Notes: a model not told the origin generated them from the sequence alone. A stretch of DNA of 45,217 nucleotides from Arachnia propionica (GCF_003932785.1 NZ_RQYT01000022.1:1-45217), one strand, 5' to 3'; shown: positions 8,114 to 17,095, counted from the first letter of the stretch. Numbers and translations are program-made.

Positions 8114-8137
8114 AGCCTATGACCTCCCGCCTATGCT
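8114..8137. promoter_or_regulatory. Back-to-back leaderless promoters (kptA / propeller gene)
   Basis: Only 36 bp separate the two divergent start codons. On the minus strand TAGGCT (8114-8119) is 6 nt from the kptA ATG. On the plus strand TATGCT (8132-8137) is 6 nt from the ATG at 8144. The -10 boxes are 12 bp apart, so each -35 region must lie within the other promoter or gene. Confidence 0.65.
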
Positions 8138-8143
8138 GTCCCC

Positions 8144-9652
8144 ATGACCACCCAGCCACGCATTCTCGCCGGTCTCGGGGGCTGGGAGAACCTGTGGACC
8201 ACCGATGGGACGTACCTGTGGTGGACGAGCGACGGTGATCGTGTGCTGGCAAGGAACCGGGACCTGTTCCTCCACGACGCCAACACCGGGGCACTGCTCC
8301 GGGTCTTCCCACAGGCCCGCTTCCACGTCCACGGCCGCCCCCTCAGCCACGACGACGAGCGGGTGCTGGCGGGCGACGGGGTGTGGGCCACGGCGACGAT
8401 GCGGGAACTGTTCCACCTCCCCCACCCTCGCGGGACCACCGCCGAGTGGAGCCCCGACGGGACCCTCATCGCGCTGACCTCCCCCGGTCAGCCCATCGAC
8501 CTGGTCGACGGCCGCACCGGCGCGCTGCGGCACCGGCTCGGGACCGGCGCGGAGCATCAGTACGCGCCCGCCTGGTCGCCGGATGGCCGCCACCTCGCTG
8601 TCGGCGGGATCGCCTGCGCCTTCGTGTGGGACGCGGCGACGGGCGAGCAGGTCGTCGAGGTCCGGCGGGAACGGGGACCGCGCCGCCGTCACGCCGGGCC
8701 GGAGCACTGGCGGGTGTTCTGGGAGTCCGACGATGTGCTGATCGCCGACTCCGTCGAGGACCTCACCAGGTGGGCCCTCGACGGCACCCCACTCGGCCTC
8801 GCCACCGACCCCGGAATCACCCCACCTGACCTCACCAGCCCGGACGGGACGCGTCGTCTCGTGCCGGAGGGGAGGACGCTCCACGTCGTGACCGAGGCGA
8901 CGGGGCACACCGTGCCGCTGGCCAGGGCCGTCGTCGAGGAGCGGCCACTGAGGATGACCGGGCAGCACCTCGTCATCGGGGATCCTCCGCTCCGGGTGGA
9001 TCTCGCCACGGGTGCCCTCAGCGCATCCGGGGACACTCCCTCCGACCCGCAACCCGCCGCCTCGCCTGACGGTCACCCCGTCGACGAGGCACTGCCCGGC
9101 CCGGATGGTCGGTGGCTCGCCTGTCTCGACCACGGCGGCTGCCTGGAGGGTGAGGGGCTGGTGGGCCTGTGGCGGGACGAACAGCTCCTGCACCGCTTCG
9201 AGCCGCTCGGCGACGTCACGGACCTGGCCTGGAGCCCCGACGGGACGCGGCTGCTGGCCGTCGGCGAGTTCATGGGACTGCGCATCCTCGACGTCGATTC
9301 CTTCGAGGTGACCGATCTCGCGCTCCCCCACCCGAACAGCGCCGCCTGGAGCCCCGACGGGAGGCACATCGTCGCCGCCAACGAGTTCGGCCTCGTGGTC
9401 CTCGACCAGGACGGCCACCGCCGACACGACTGGGCCGGGGAGGCGAGGGAGCTCCACTGGGTGCAGCCGGAACGGATCGTCGCCCTCACCCCGCGGGGAG
9501 CGCAGCAGTGGGATCCCGCCGGGAAGCCCGTCGGACCCCGCGTCGACCTCCTCCCCGAGGGCGACCTGCTGGTCCGCGACGCCGTCACGGGCACCGTTCT
9601 CAGCGCCACCCCGGGGGCACGACGCTGGCTCGGCGACCTCCCACCGCTGTGA
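8144..9652 (+). CDS. WD40/TolB-like beta-propeller protein
   Basis: A 502-residue protein with no signal peptide, so probably cytoplasmic. WSPDG motifs recur at about residues 103, 143, 362 and 402, each followed by a beta-rich stretch. This is the pattern of WD40-like (PD40/TolB-type) blades. Spacing allows a seven- or eight-bladed propeller or two half propellers. There are no enzymatic motifs, so it probably serves as a binding scaffold. It reads away from kptA and is followed after 12 bp by the methyltransferase gene. I do not recognise a specific function. Confidence 0.8.
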   Translation: MTTQPRILAGLGGWENLWTTDGTYLWWTSDGDRVLARNRDLFLHDANTGALLRVFPQARFHVHGRPLSHDDERVLAGDGVWATATMRELFHLPHPRGTTAEWSPDGTLIALTSPGQPIDLVDGRTGALRHRLGTGAEHQYAPAWSPDGRHLAVGGIACAFVWDAATGEQVVEVRRERGPRRRHAGPEHWRVFWESDDVLIADSVEDLTRWALDGTPLGLATDPGITPPDLTSPDGTRRLVPEGRTLHVVTEATGHTVPLARAVVEERPLRMTGQHLVIGDPPLRVDLATGALSASGDTPSDPQPAASPDGHPVDEALPGPDGRWLACLDHGGCLEGEGLVGLWRDEQLLHRFEPLGDVTDLAWSPDGTRLLAVGEFMGLRILDVDSFEVTDLALPHPNSAAWSPDGRHIVAANEFGLVVLDQDGHRRHDWAGEARELHWVQPERIVALTPRGAQQWDPAGKPVGPRVDLLPEGDLLVRDAVTGTVLSATPGARRWLGDLPPL

Positions 9653-9664
9653 GAGGATTCCCGC

Positions 9665-10642
9665 ATGTCGCACCCCGTCGATCCCCTCATCCTGGACGAG
9701 TCCCCCGCCCGCGCCACCGCCCTGGCCGTCATCGACGCGCCCGGCCTGGTGGCGGCCGCCCTCGAACGCTCCGACGACGTGCGCGTCTTCTGCGACGACC
9801 TGCGCGACGCCCAGCAGGTCGAGGCCCTCGGCGAGGGACTCCTCGTCGGGCACCCCACCGAGCTGGCCGGGGTCGACCTCGCGTGGGGGCACCTGCCGAA
9901 GTCGCTGGCCGCCCTCGACGAACACTGCTGCTGGATCCAGGGCGCGACGGACGTGATGTTCCTCACCGGAGCCCGCGTCAAGCACATGAACCGTTCCATG
10001 AACGAGGTCCTCGGCCGCCACTTCACCGCCGTCAACGCGTCGCTGGGCCGCGCGAAGAGTCGCGTGCTGCGCGCCTGGGGCCCGAACCAGCTGGCGAACC
10101 CGTGGCCGAAGCTGCGCCGCCACGACGACCTCGGGCTCACCCTCGCCGGGCACGGCGCCACGTTCAACGGCAACCGCGTCGACGACGGCACCCGCCTGCT
10201 GCTGGACCATCTCGACGTCGAGGGCACCACGGCCCTCGACCTGGGATCGGGCAACGGGGTCATCGCCGCGACCCTCGCCTCGCGGGGCCTCCGCATGACC
10301 GCCGTCGACGTGTCCTGGGCCGCGACGGCCGCGACCTTCGCCACCGCCGAGGCGAACGGCCTCGACATCGACGTCCACTGGGGTGATGGCCTGGGCGGCT
10401 ACGACGACCACAGTTTCGACGTCATCGTGACCAACCCGCCGTTCCACCAGGGGGTGGCGAAGGAGTCCGAGCCGACCCTGGCCATGTTCGACGACGCCGC
10501 GCGGGTGCTGCGTCCGGGGGGCCAGTTCTGGTGCGTGTTCAACTCCCACCTGCCGTGGCGTCGGGAGCTGGGATCCCGGCTCGGCCCGACCCGCGTGGTC
10601 GCCCAGGACCGCCACTACACGGTGACGGTGACCAACCCCTGA
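9665..10642 (+). CDS. Class I SAM methyltransferase, RsmC/RlmG-like
   Basis: A 325-residue protein with the two-domain layout of the rRNA guanine-N2 methyltransferases RsmC and RlmG. The N-terminal 150 residues are a degenerate methyltransferase-like domain. The C-terminal domain is catalytic, with the SAM loop ALDLGSGNGVIAATLASRG, the acidic AVDVSWAAT, and the base-methylating motif VTNPPFHQG near residue 257. NPPF supports N-methylation of a base. Whether it modifies 16S or 23S RNA cannot be told here. It follows the propeller gene by 12 bp and may be cotranscribed. Confidence 0.85.
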   Translation: MSHPVDPLILDESPARATALAVIDAPGLVAAALERSDDVRVFCDDLRDAQQVEALGEGLLVGHPTELAGVDLAWGHLPKSLAALDEHCCWIQGATDVMFLTGARVKHMNRSMNEVLGRHFTAVNASLGRAKSRVLRAWGPNQLANPWPKLRRHDDLGLTLAGHGATFNGNRVDDGTRLLLDHLDVEGTTALDLGSGNGVIAATLASRGLRMTAVDVSWAATAATFATAEANGLDIDVHWGDGLGGYDDHSFDVIVTNPPFHQGVAKESEPTLAMFDDAARVLRPGGQFWCVFNSHLPWRRELGSRLGPTRVVAQDRHYTVTVTNP

Positions 10643-10663
10643 CAGGTCACAGCCGACGCGGGG

Positions 10664-10704
10664 CCGACTCACAGGAAACCCACAGCAACCGCGGGTTGAG
10701 TCGG
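10664..10704 (+). other. Hairpin in leader of HtrA-like gene
   Basis: CCGACTCA (10664-10671) and TGAGTCGG (10697-10704) form an 8-bp stem with a smaller AACCC/GGGTT stem inside. It is either the terminator of the methyltransferase gene or a leader structure of the protease message. Confidence 0.5.
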
Positions 10705-10730
10705 GATCACACCCCACGAAGGAGAGTTCG

Positions 10731-11903
10731 ATGACCACCACTCCCCCGACCTGGACCCCGCAGGCCTGGAACATCCCCACCCACCAGCCGATGCCACCGC
10801 AGCCGCGTCGGCGCCCGGGCATCAGCGCCATCGGCGCCCTCACCCTCGCCCTCGTCTCCGCCGGGATCGGTGGCGGGGCCGCCCTGGCGGTGAACCAACA
10901 CCTGGCCCCCGTCGCCCCGGCCTCGGCCCCGGCCACCTCCACCTCCGTCGTCCACGCAGCAGCCGACTCGCCCGACTGGGCGGCCACCGCCCGCGCGGTG
11001 CAGGACGCCGTCGTCGCGATCCAGGTGTCGGGCAACTCCGGCTCCGGTCAGGGCTCAGGGGTCATCATCGACACGGGAGGCCACATCGTCACCAACAACC
11101 ATGTCGTCTCCGGGGCGGGGCAGGGGGCCCGGATCGCCGTCATCATCGGCGACCGGAGCCATGCGGCGAGCGTCGTCGGCACCGACCCGTCCACCGACCT
11201 CGCCGTGCTCCGCCTCGACGAGGTACCCGAGACCCTGTCCGTCATCGCGTGGGGGGACTCCTCCTCCCTCGTCGTGGGCCAAGGGGTCATGGCGGTCGGC
11301 AACCCCCTCGGCCTCGCCGACACCGTCACCACCGGGATCATCTCGGCCCTCAACCGGCCCGTCACCACGAAGGCAGTCGGGGTGCAGCCAACGGCCCACT
11401 CCGGTGGCGACCTCGTCGTCACCGCCGCCATCCAGACCAACGCAGCCATCAACCCCGGCAACTCCGGGGGCGCGCTCGTCGACGCCTCCGGGAGGCTCAT
11501 CGGCATCACGAGCTCCATCGCGACGGTGACCTCGGGGGCCGACCGGGCGGGCAACATCGGCATCGGTTTCGCCATCCCTGTCTCGCAGGTGCGCGACGTG
11601 GTCGACCAACTCATCGCCACCGGCGCCGCACAGCATCCCCAGTTGGGCATCAGTGCCCGCGACGGCGTCGAGGGCACCCAGCTCGGCGCGAGCGTCGAGG
11701 AGGTGTCCCCCGACTCCGCCGCGGCGAGGTCAGGACTGCAGCAGGGTGACCTCATCACCGCCGTCGACGACGCCCCCGTCGTCAGCACGGAATCCCTCGT
11801 CGCCCTCATCCGCACGCACGCGGTGGGGCAGGAGGTCGTGCTGCGGGTGCTCCGCAACGGCGACCCCGAGGAGATCCGTGTCGTGCTCAATCGGGCCGGC
11901 TGA
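10731..11903 (+). CDS. Trypsin-like serine protease with PDZ domain (HtrA/DegP family)
   Basis: A 390-residue membrane-anchored quality-control protease. A Pro-rich cytoplasmic N-terminus (about 1-33) precedes one transmembrane segment (about 34-58), placing the protease outside. The catalytic triad is visible: His in IVTNNHVVSG, Asp in STDLAVLRLD, and Ser in NPGNSGGALVD. A PDZ domain (about 300-385) has LGASVEEVSPDSAAARSGLQ. A Shine-Dalgarno AAGGAGA lies 8 nt before the ATG, unlike the leaderless genes nearby. Its 3' end overlaps the convergent fucosidase gene by 17 nt. Family members degrade or refold misfolded exported proteins. Confidence 0.92.
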   Translation: MTTTPPTWTPQAWNIPTHQPMPPQPRRRPGISAIGALTLALVSAGIGGGAALAVNQHLAPVAPASAPATSTSVVHAAADSPDWAATARAVQDAVVAIQVSGNSGSGQGSGVIIDTGGHIVTNNHVVSGAGQGARIAVIIGDRSHAASVVGTDPSTDLAVLRLDEVPETLSVIAWGDSSSLVVGQGVMAVGNPLGLADTVTTGIISALNRPVTTKAVGVQPTAHSGGDLVVTAAIQTNAAINPGNSGGALVDASGRLIGITSSIATVTSGADRAGNIGIGFAIPVSQVRDVVDQLIATGAAQHPQLGISARDGVEGTQLGASVEEVSPDSAAARSGLQQGDLITAVDDAPVVSTESLVALIRTHAVGQEVVLRVLRNGDPEEIRVVLNRAG

Positions 11904-13152
11904 TGGACTCCGGTTCGACGGTGGGGGCGATGTACTCCAGATCAGGTGCGCCCCTGCCGCCGGTGTCGAAACCGAGCACCCGTGCCAGCCGCGGCTCGTC
12001 GCCCTCGACCTCGACGGCCAGCTCCGTCACCTCGGCTGGGGCGAAGGCGTGAAGTCGGTGCTCACCGACGGTCAGCCCCTCGGCGAGCAGTCGACCGTCG
12101 AGGAGGACCCGGTGTCGCGTGATCCGCTGCCCGTCCGAGTAGTCCTCCTCCAGGGCAACGTGATCGAGGCGGGTGGCCTCGGGGAACACTGCCCGCCAGC
12201 CCTTGCCGTCGCGCTCCAACCGTGCCTCGACCGGATGACCGAACCGGGAGTCCAGCTCGTCGCGCCATTCCCGCAGCCGGGCGACGTCCTCCTCGGGGAT
12301 CAGACCGCGACGATCCGGAGGCACGTTGAGCAGCAGCCCCGCACCCATTCCGATCGAACGGTAGTGGATGCCGAGCAGATGGTTCAGTGACTTCGGCTGG
12401 TCTTCCTCGGCCCAGAACCAGCCCCGGCGCAGCGAGACGTCACACTCCGGTGGCAGGTACCTGCCCGCTCCCTGCCCCATGGTGACGTCACCATAGTTGT
12501 TGAGGTCCAGCAGATCGGTGACGTACTCCACCGGGTCACAGGCCATCCCGTCCTCGTTGCCGACCCAGCGGATGGTGGGGGAACCCATGTTGAACACCAT
12601 CGCTCCCGGCTGGTGCTCCCGGACGACCGCCATGATCCGATCCCAGTCGTACTCGCGTCCATCGGATCCGGCTCCGTCGAACCAGAGCTCCACCAGGTCG
12701 CCGTAGCGGGTGCAGAGTTCCTCCAGCTGGGTGCAGTAGAAGTCGTCGTAGGCCGCGGCGTCCTCGTAGCAGGCCGCGTTGCGATCCCACGGCGAGAGGT
12801 ACAGACCCACGGCGATCCCTCTCCGACGGAAGGCCGAGACGAACTCGCCGACGACGTCACCGCGGCCGTCCCGCCAGGGCGATGACGCCACCGAGTACTC
12901 GGTGGTGGCCGTCGGCCACAGGCAGAACCCGTCGTGGTGCTTCGCCGTGAGCACGGCGTACCGGGCTCCCATCGAGGCCGCGACATCGGCCCACTGGTCG
13001 GCGTCGAGTTCCTTCGGGTCAAATGCCTCGGCGGGCAGGGTGCCGTCGCTCCACTCGGCCCCGAAGAAGGTGTTGACACCGAAGTGGAGGAACATGCCGA
13101 GTCGCATCCGCTGCCAGGCGAGTTGCTCGGGTGTCGGAGAGGGAACGCTCAT
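11887..13152 (-). CDS. GH29 family alpha-L-fucosidase
   Basis: A 421-residue glycoside hydrolase that should release L-fucose from glycans by a retaining mechanism. Family marks are RLGMFLHFGVNTF (17-29), AKHHDGFCLWP (70-80) and the nucleophile Asp159 in VELWFDGAG. The C-terminal region is a small beta-sandwich. No signal peptide is visible, so it probably acts in the cytoplasm on imported fuco-oligosaccharides. It is the last gene of the importer operon, starting 4 bp after the stop of the binding-protein gene. Context suggests the importer's substrate is a fucosylated sugar. It is shorter than many GH29 enzymes but the catalytic core is complete. Confidence 0.9.
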   Translation of the reverse strand: MSVPSPTPEQLAWQRMRLGMFLHFGVNTFFGAEWSDGTLPAEAFDPKELDADQWADVAASMGARYAVLTAKHHDGFCLWPTATTEYSVASSPWRDGRGDVVGEFVSAFRRRGIAVGLYLSPWDRNAACYEDAAAYDDFYCTQLEELCTRYGDLVELWFDGAGSDGREYDWDRIMAVVREHQPGAMVFNMGSPTIRWVGNEDGMACDPVEYVTDLLDLNNYGDVTMGQGAGRYLPPECDVSLRRGWFWAEEDQPKSLNHLLGIHYRSIGMGAGLLLNVPPDRRGLIPEEDVARLREWRDELDSRFGHPVEARLERDGKGWRAVFPEATRLDHVALEEDYSDGQRITRHRVLLDGRLLAEGLTVGEHRLHAFAPAEVTELAVEVEGDEPRLARVLGFDTGGRGAPDLEYIAPTVEPESISRPD

Positions 13153-13156
13153 GGCA

Positions 13157-14899
13157 TCAGGCCTTGTCCGCTGCTTCGAGGATCTCGAGGTAGCGATCCA
13201 CCCCGGCTGCCTTGACGGAGGTCTTGTAGCTCTCCCAGTCCGCGTCCTTCTCGGGGTCCAGCTTGCCGAGCGCCAGGTTCGTCATGCCCTGCTTGAAGGC
13301 GTTGTCGATGTTGGTGCGCAGCTCACCGACCTCGGCGGCCTGGGTCTCGTCGAAGAAGGGCTCCATGAAGAACTCGTCCTCCTTCATCGCGAAGGGCTCG
13401 TACATCTTGCCCGCACGGTAGAGCGACGGTTCGATGGAGGACGCGTCGTCGACGGCCTCGCCATGGCGCACGTCGAGCACCAGGTTGTAGGTGCACCACT
13501 CCCACCAGTTGCCGTTCTTCGGTGCAGGTTCGGTGACCTTGTAGATGGCCTGGCGCTCGTCGATGCCCTTCTCCCCCTCCGTGGCCCAGGCCCAGTTGTT
13601 GTTCGGGCCGAGCCTCATGTTGAGGGTGGAGACGAGACCGAGCTGGTAGTCCGCCCACTGGGCGATCTCCTCCGGCTTCTGGGCCTTCGACGGGATGATG
13701 AGGCCAACCACCGCACCCGGGTCGTAGGACCAGCCCACCGTCGCCTTGCCATCGGGCCCGGTGAACGGCTTGAAGGGGATGAACTCGCGGTGCCGGGATG
13801 CGGGATCGGTGAGATCGACCGTGGCGAAATCACCCTGCGACTGGCCAGCGACCACGGCCACCCTGCTGCCCGCCGGGTCCATGGCGAGCCGGGTGAGCTG
13901 GTCCTTGGTCTGGGTGAAGGCCGCCTCATCGGTGAGCTTGTCCTTGACCAGCTTGTTCATGAAGGCCATCGCCTCGCGGAACTTCTCGTCCAGCGGCGTG
14001 TAGACGGGCTTGCCACCCTCACGACGCAGATGGTCGATGCCGAGGTTGAGGAACGCGGCGCACACCAGCGCGATGGGCGGCAGGTCCTGGTGCCCGCTGA
14101 GCGGGGTCATCTCCGGATGGGCGGCCTTGATGTCACGGAGCAGCTTCTCGAACTCGTCGATCGTGTTGACGCCATTGGTCGCTGCGACGCCGAACTCCTC
14201 GGCGATGGGGGTGTGGATCCAGGTGCGGTGCGCCGCCGAGGCACAGTGGTAGCACTGGTTGGCCGCCGGGATCGCGTACAGGGTCCCGTCGGGGGTGGTC
14301 ATGACCTCCCGCAGCTTCGGGTTGGTCTTGAACATCTCCAACGCCTCGGGCATGTACTCGTCGACGAGCTGGTTGAGATCCATGAACAGACCCTGCTTGC
14401 CGTAGGCCCACAGCTGGGAGCGGGAGAACCCGCCCATCCACCGCGGCCCGGTCATGAAGGCATCCGGCAGATCCCCGGAGGTGATCATGGCGTTGAGCTT
14501 GGGGGCACCGTCGTCACCCGGGGGGATCGCCTCGTAGGTGACCTTCATCCCGGTGGCCTCCTCAAGGTGCTTGGAGAAGGCGTTCGTGGCGAGGTCGAAA
14601 TCGGGGAACTGTCGACCGACGATGCGGAAGTTCGTCGAACCGTCGGAGAAGGGCTTGAACTCCCGCGCCTTCGGGCCGATGTAGCCCTCCGGGTAGAGGA
14701 CCCCCTCGATCTCCTTGCCGAGTTCGACCTTCAGGCTGGCGGTGCCGGGCTTGTAGTTGGAGCCGCCGCCTGAAGAACCGGCACCACCGCCACCGTTGGC
14801 ATTCTTCCCACCACCGCCGCAGCCGGCGACGGCCGCAGCCGCGACGCCACCCGCACCGGTGAGGAGGGCTCGCCTGGAGAATCGCTGGAACATGGACAT
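13157..14899 (-). CDS. ABC sugar transporter substrate-binding lipoprotein (LplA-like)
   Basis: A 580-residue extracellular solute-binding protein of the large LplA type. The N-terminus has a twin arginine (SRRALL, 9-13) followed by a hydrophobic stretch and a lipobox ending in AVAGC (Cys27). This suggests Tat export and lipid anchoring. A Gly/Ser linker follows, and then the mature binding fold. I choose the ATG at 14899 over an in-frame start at 14941, because AAGGGAAG lies just upstream and the signal peptide then starts correctly. It binds the sugar delivered to the two downstream-facing permeases; fucosidase linkage suggests a fucosylated oligosaccharide. Confidence 0.9.
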   Translation of the reverse strand: MSMFQRFSRRALLTGAGGVAAAAVAGCGGGGKNANGGGGAGSSGGGSNYKPGTASLKVELGKEIEGVLYPEGYIGPKAREFKPFSDGSTNFRIVGRQFPDFDLATNAFSKHLEEATGMKVTYEAIPPGDDGAPKLNAMITSGDLPDAFMTGPRWMGGFSRSQLWAYGKQGLFMDLNQLVDEYMPEALEMFKTNPKLREVMTTPDGTLYAIPAANQCYHCASAAHRTWIHTPIAEEFGVAATNGVNTIDEFEKLLRDIKAAHPEMTPLSGHQDLPPIALVCAAFLNLGIDHLRREGGKPVYTPLDEKFREAMAFMNKLVKDKLTDEAAFTQTKDQLTRLAMDPAGSRVAVVAGQSQGDFATVDLTDPASRHREFIPFKPFTGPDGKATVGWSYDPGAVVGLIIPSKAQKPEEIAQWADYQLGLVSTLNMRLGPNNNWAWATEGEKGIDERQAIYKVTEPAPKNGNWWEWCTYNLVLDVRHGEAVDDASSIEPSLYRAGKMYEPFAMKEDEFFMEPFFDETQAAEVGELRTNIDNAFKQGMTNLALGKLDPEKDADWESYKTSVKAAGVDRYLEILEAADKA

Positions 14900-14927
14900 G
14901 TGTCTTCCCTTTCGGTGTGTTGGCCCC

Positions 14928-15881
14928 TCAGAACAGGCCACTTCGGGTGGTCCGCTTCGCGAACCAGTTGACGGACAACAACAGCACGAGACCGATGACG
15001 CTCTTGAAGAGTCCGATGGCGGTCGAGTAGCTGTACTGGGGGATCGGGGACTTCAGACCAACCTCGTAGACGTAGGTGTCGATGACCTGGGAGACGCCCA
15101 GGTTGAGGGGGTTCTGGAGGAGCAGGACCTTCTCGAATCCGACGGACAGGATGTTGCCCGTGCTGAGGATGAGCAGGATCACCGCGATCGGCATGATGGA
15201 GGGCAGGTCGATGTGGATGATGCGACGGAACAGCGATGCGCCGTCGACCTTCGCCGCCTCGTGGTACTCGGGGGGCACGCTGGACAGGGCGGCCAGGTAC
15301 ATGATCGCCGAGAAGCCGGCGGTCTGCCACACCCCGGACCACACGTAGATGTGCCGGAACCAGCCCGGGTCGGTGAGGAAGGATGAGGGCTCCATCCCCA
15401 TCGAGGAAAGGACCTTCGGCACCACACCCGTGCTCGGGTCGAGCAGCATCATGACGATGCCGACGACGACCACGACGGACAGGAAGTTCGGCGCGTAGGT
15501 GATGAGCTGGATGGAACGGCTGAAGTACTTGTGGCGCAGCGCGTTGAGGGCCAGCGCCAGGATGATGGGCACCGGGAAGGCCGCGATGAGTTCGTAGAGT
15601 GCCAGCGACAGTGTGTTCCACAGCAGGGGCCAGAAGTTGTTGCTGGCGAAGAACCTCTCGAAGTGCTTGAAACCGACCCATTCGCCGCCCGCGATGCCCG
15701 TGAGGGGGGTGAAGTCACGGAAGGCGATCTGCACCCCGTACATGGGGATGTACTGGAAGATGATGAGCCACAACAGGGCGGGCAGGAGCAGCACGTAGAG
15801 CTGCCAGGCGCGAGTGACCTTGCGCCACAACGGCACCTTGCGGGTGTTGAGCTGCGCGAGTTCCTGATCCATGGTCGTCAC
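14928..15881 (-). CDS. ABC sugar transporter permease (LplB-like)
   Basis: A 317-residue permease of the CUT1 sugar-importer type, LplB branch. Six transmembrane segments are visible, the first at about 25-47 (LYVLLLPALLWLIIFQYIPM). The EAA-type ATPase-contact loop is EYHEAAKVDGASLFRRIIHI near 209-228. The N-terminus is basic and cytoplasmic. Its start overlaps the LplC gene stop by 4 nt. No ATP-binding subunit is encoded in the window, so it probably uses a shared MsmK-type ATPase, as many CUT1 importers do. Confidence 0.93.
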   Translation of the reverse strand: MTTMDQELAQLNTRKVPLWRKVTRAWQLYVLLLPALLWLIIFQYIPMYGVQIAFRDFTPLTGIAGGEWVGFKHFERFFASNNFWPLLWNTLSLALYELIAAFPVPIILALALNALRHKYFSRSIQLITYAPNFLSVVVVVGIVMMLLDPSTGVVPKVLSSMGMEPSSFLTDPGWFRHIYVWSGVWQTAGFSAIMYLAALSSVPPEYHEAAKVDGASLFRRIIHIDLPSIMPIAVILLILSTGNILSVGFEKVLLLQNPLNLGVSQVIDTYVYEVGLKSPIPQYSYSTAIGLFKSVIGLVLLLSVNWFAKRTTRSGLF

Positions 15882-16813
15882 CCCTTGACCGATCCGAGCA
15901 TCATGCCCTTGACGAAGTGTTTCTGGACGAATGGGTAGGCGATGAGGGGCGGGATGCTGGAGACGACGATGAGTGCGAACTTCAGCTTCGCGGCGACCTC
16001 CTGCATCTGGGCGATCTTCTGGGGATCGGCCTCGGCAAGCTTGGTGGCGTCGAAGGTGTTCTGGACCAGGATGTTCCTCATGGCCAGCTGCATCGGGTAG
16101 AGCGACTCATCGGTGAGGTAGATGAGGCCGTTGAAGTAGGCGTTCCACGTCGAGACGCCGTAGAGCAGCATGTTGACCGCGAGGATCGGGATGGACAGGG
16201 GCAGGGCGATGCGGAAGAAGAAGGTGAAGTCGTTGGCCCCGTCCATGCGTGAACTCTCCAGGAGTTCGTGCGGGATGGTCGTCTCGAAGAATGCCTTGGT
16301 GATGATGAGCTGCCACACGCTCACCGCGGCGGGGAGCACCATCGCCCACGGGGTGTTGAGCAACCCCAAGCTCTGCACGAGCAGGTAGGTGGGGATCATG
16401 CCGCCGCTGAACAGCATCGTCAGCATGATGAGGAAGGTCAGGACCCTGCGGAACGGCAGATCCTTCCGGGACAGGGCGTATCCGGCGGCCATGGTGATCG
16501 AGGTGCCGAGCAGGATGACCGCGCCCGAGTATCCGAGCGAGTTGAGGAAGCTGCGTAGCAGCACCGGGGAGTCGAACAACGCCTGGTAGGCCTCGAAACC
16601 GAAGCCGACGGGGAAGAGCACGACCTCGCCGGAGCGCACGGCGCTGGCATCGGACAGGGATGCGCTGACAACGTAGACAAGCGGGTAGATGATGGACACG
16701 GCGAAGATGAGGAGGATGACCACGAGGCCACCTTGGAGGGCTTTGTCACTGAGTGGCTCCCTGACCACTCTCGCCTGTTCACGGACCCGGGCTCCCTTGG
16801 CCATGTCAACCAC
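15878..16813 (-). CDS. ABC sugar transporter permease (LplC-like)
   Basis: A 311-residue permease that pairs with the LplB-like protein. There are six transmembrane segments, the first at about 30-52. The cytoplasmic EAA loop is present in LLESSRMDGANDFTFFFRI, after TTIPHE. Translation may start at GTG 16813 or ATG 16804; neither has a strong Shine-Dalgarno sequence. It is the first gene of the importer operon (LplC, LplB, binding protein, fucosidase). The 5' region carries a perfect LacI-type operator about 145 bp upstream. Confidence 0.92.
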   Translation of the reverse strand: MVDMAKGARVREQARVVREPLSDKALQGGLVVILLIFAVSIIYPLVYVVSASLSDASAVRSGEVVLFPVGFGFEAYQALFDSPVLLRSFLNSLGYSGAVILLGTSITMAAGYALSRKDLPFRRVLTFLIMLTMLFSGGMIPTYLLVQSLGLLNTPWAMVLPAAVSVWQLIITKAFFETTIPHELLESSRMDGANDFTFFFRIALPLSIPILAVNMLLYGVSTWNAYFNGLIYLTDESLYPMQLAMRNILVQNTFDATKLAEADPQKIAQMQEVAAKLKFALIVVSSIPPLIAYPFVQKHFVKGMMLGSVKG

Positions 16814-16910
16814 CCAGACCCCGTCGATGTCCCGTTGTGCGCATCATCGCCGCCTTCGTCCGGGGCTCGATTCCTCCCGGCCGTGCACCCCGGCGTGCCG
16901 CCGACCGTCG

Positions 16911-16933
16911 CATTCCTCGAATGCTGAGGAATG
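16911..16933. promoter_or_regulatory. Inverted repeat CATTCCTC-N7-GAGGAATG
   Basis: The 8-bp arms match perfectly around a 7-nt loop. It lies just downstream of a possible minus-strand -10 (TAGACA, 16932-16937) for the importer operon. It could be an operator or the base of a leader hairpin. Confidence 0.5.
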
Positions 16934-16957
16934 TCTACCACTCACGACGCCCCCACA

Positions 16958-16975
16958 AATGGCAACGTTGCCATT
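16958..16975. promoter_or_regulatory. LacI/GalR-type operator, perfect 18-bp palindrome
   Basis: AATGGCAACGTTGCCATT is self-complementary with a central CG, the typical form of LacI-family operators. It lies upstream of the possible minus-strand promoter TTTGTG-N16-TAGACA of the importer operon, abutting the -35. ATTCCGGG-C-CCCGGAAT (16973-16989) is a second palindrome overlapping its edge by 3 bp. No LacI-family gene is present in the window. The operator also lies 120 bp upstream of serB, but sugar control of the importer is the natural reading. Confidence 0.75.
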
Positions 16976-17095
16976 CCGGGCCCCGGAATCGACCACTTTG
17001 ACCAAAAGGATGACAGGATTGGGCATCCTTCGGCTCCCGTGCGGGTCCCCCCGGGATCCTGCGCCGCAGCGCCACCGCGGGTACCATCGATGCCC

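Noticed and set aside
8117-11035. A 972-residue minus-strand reading frame
   Set aside because: It is antisense to three well-supported plus-strand genes, has no recognisable domain, and shows the Gly/Arg/Val-rich composition of a shadow of GC-rich coding DNA.
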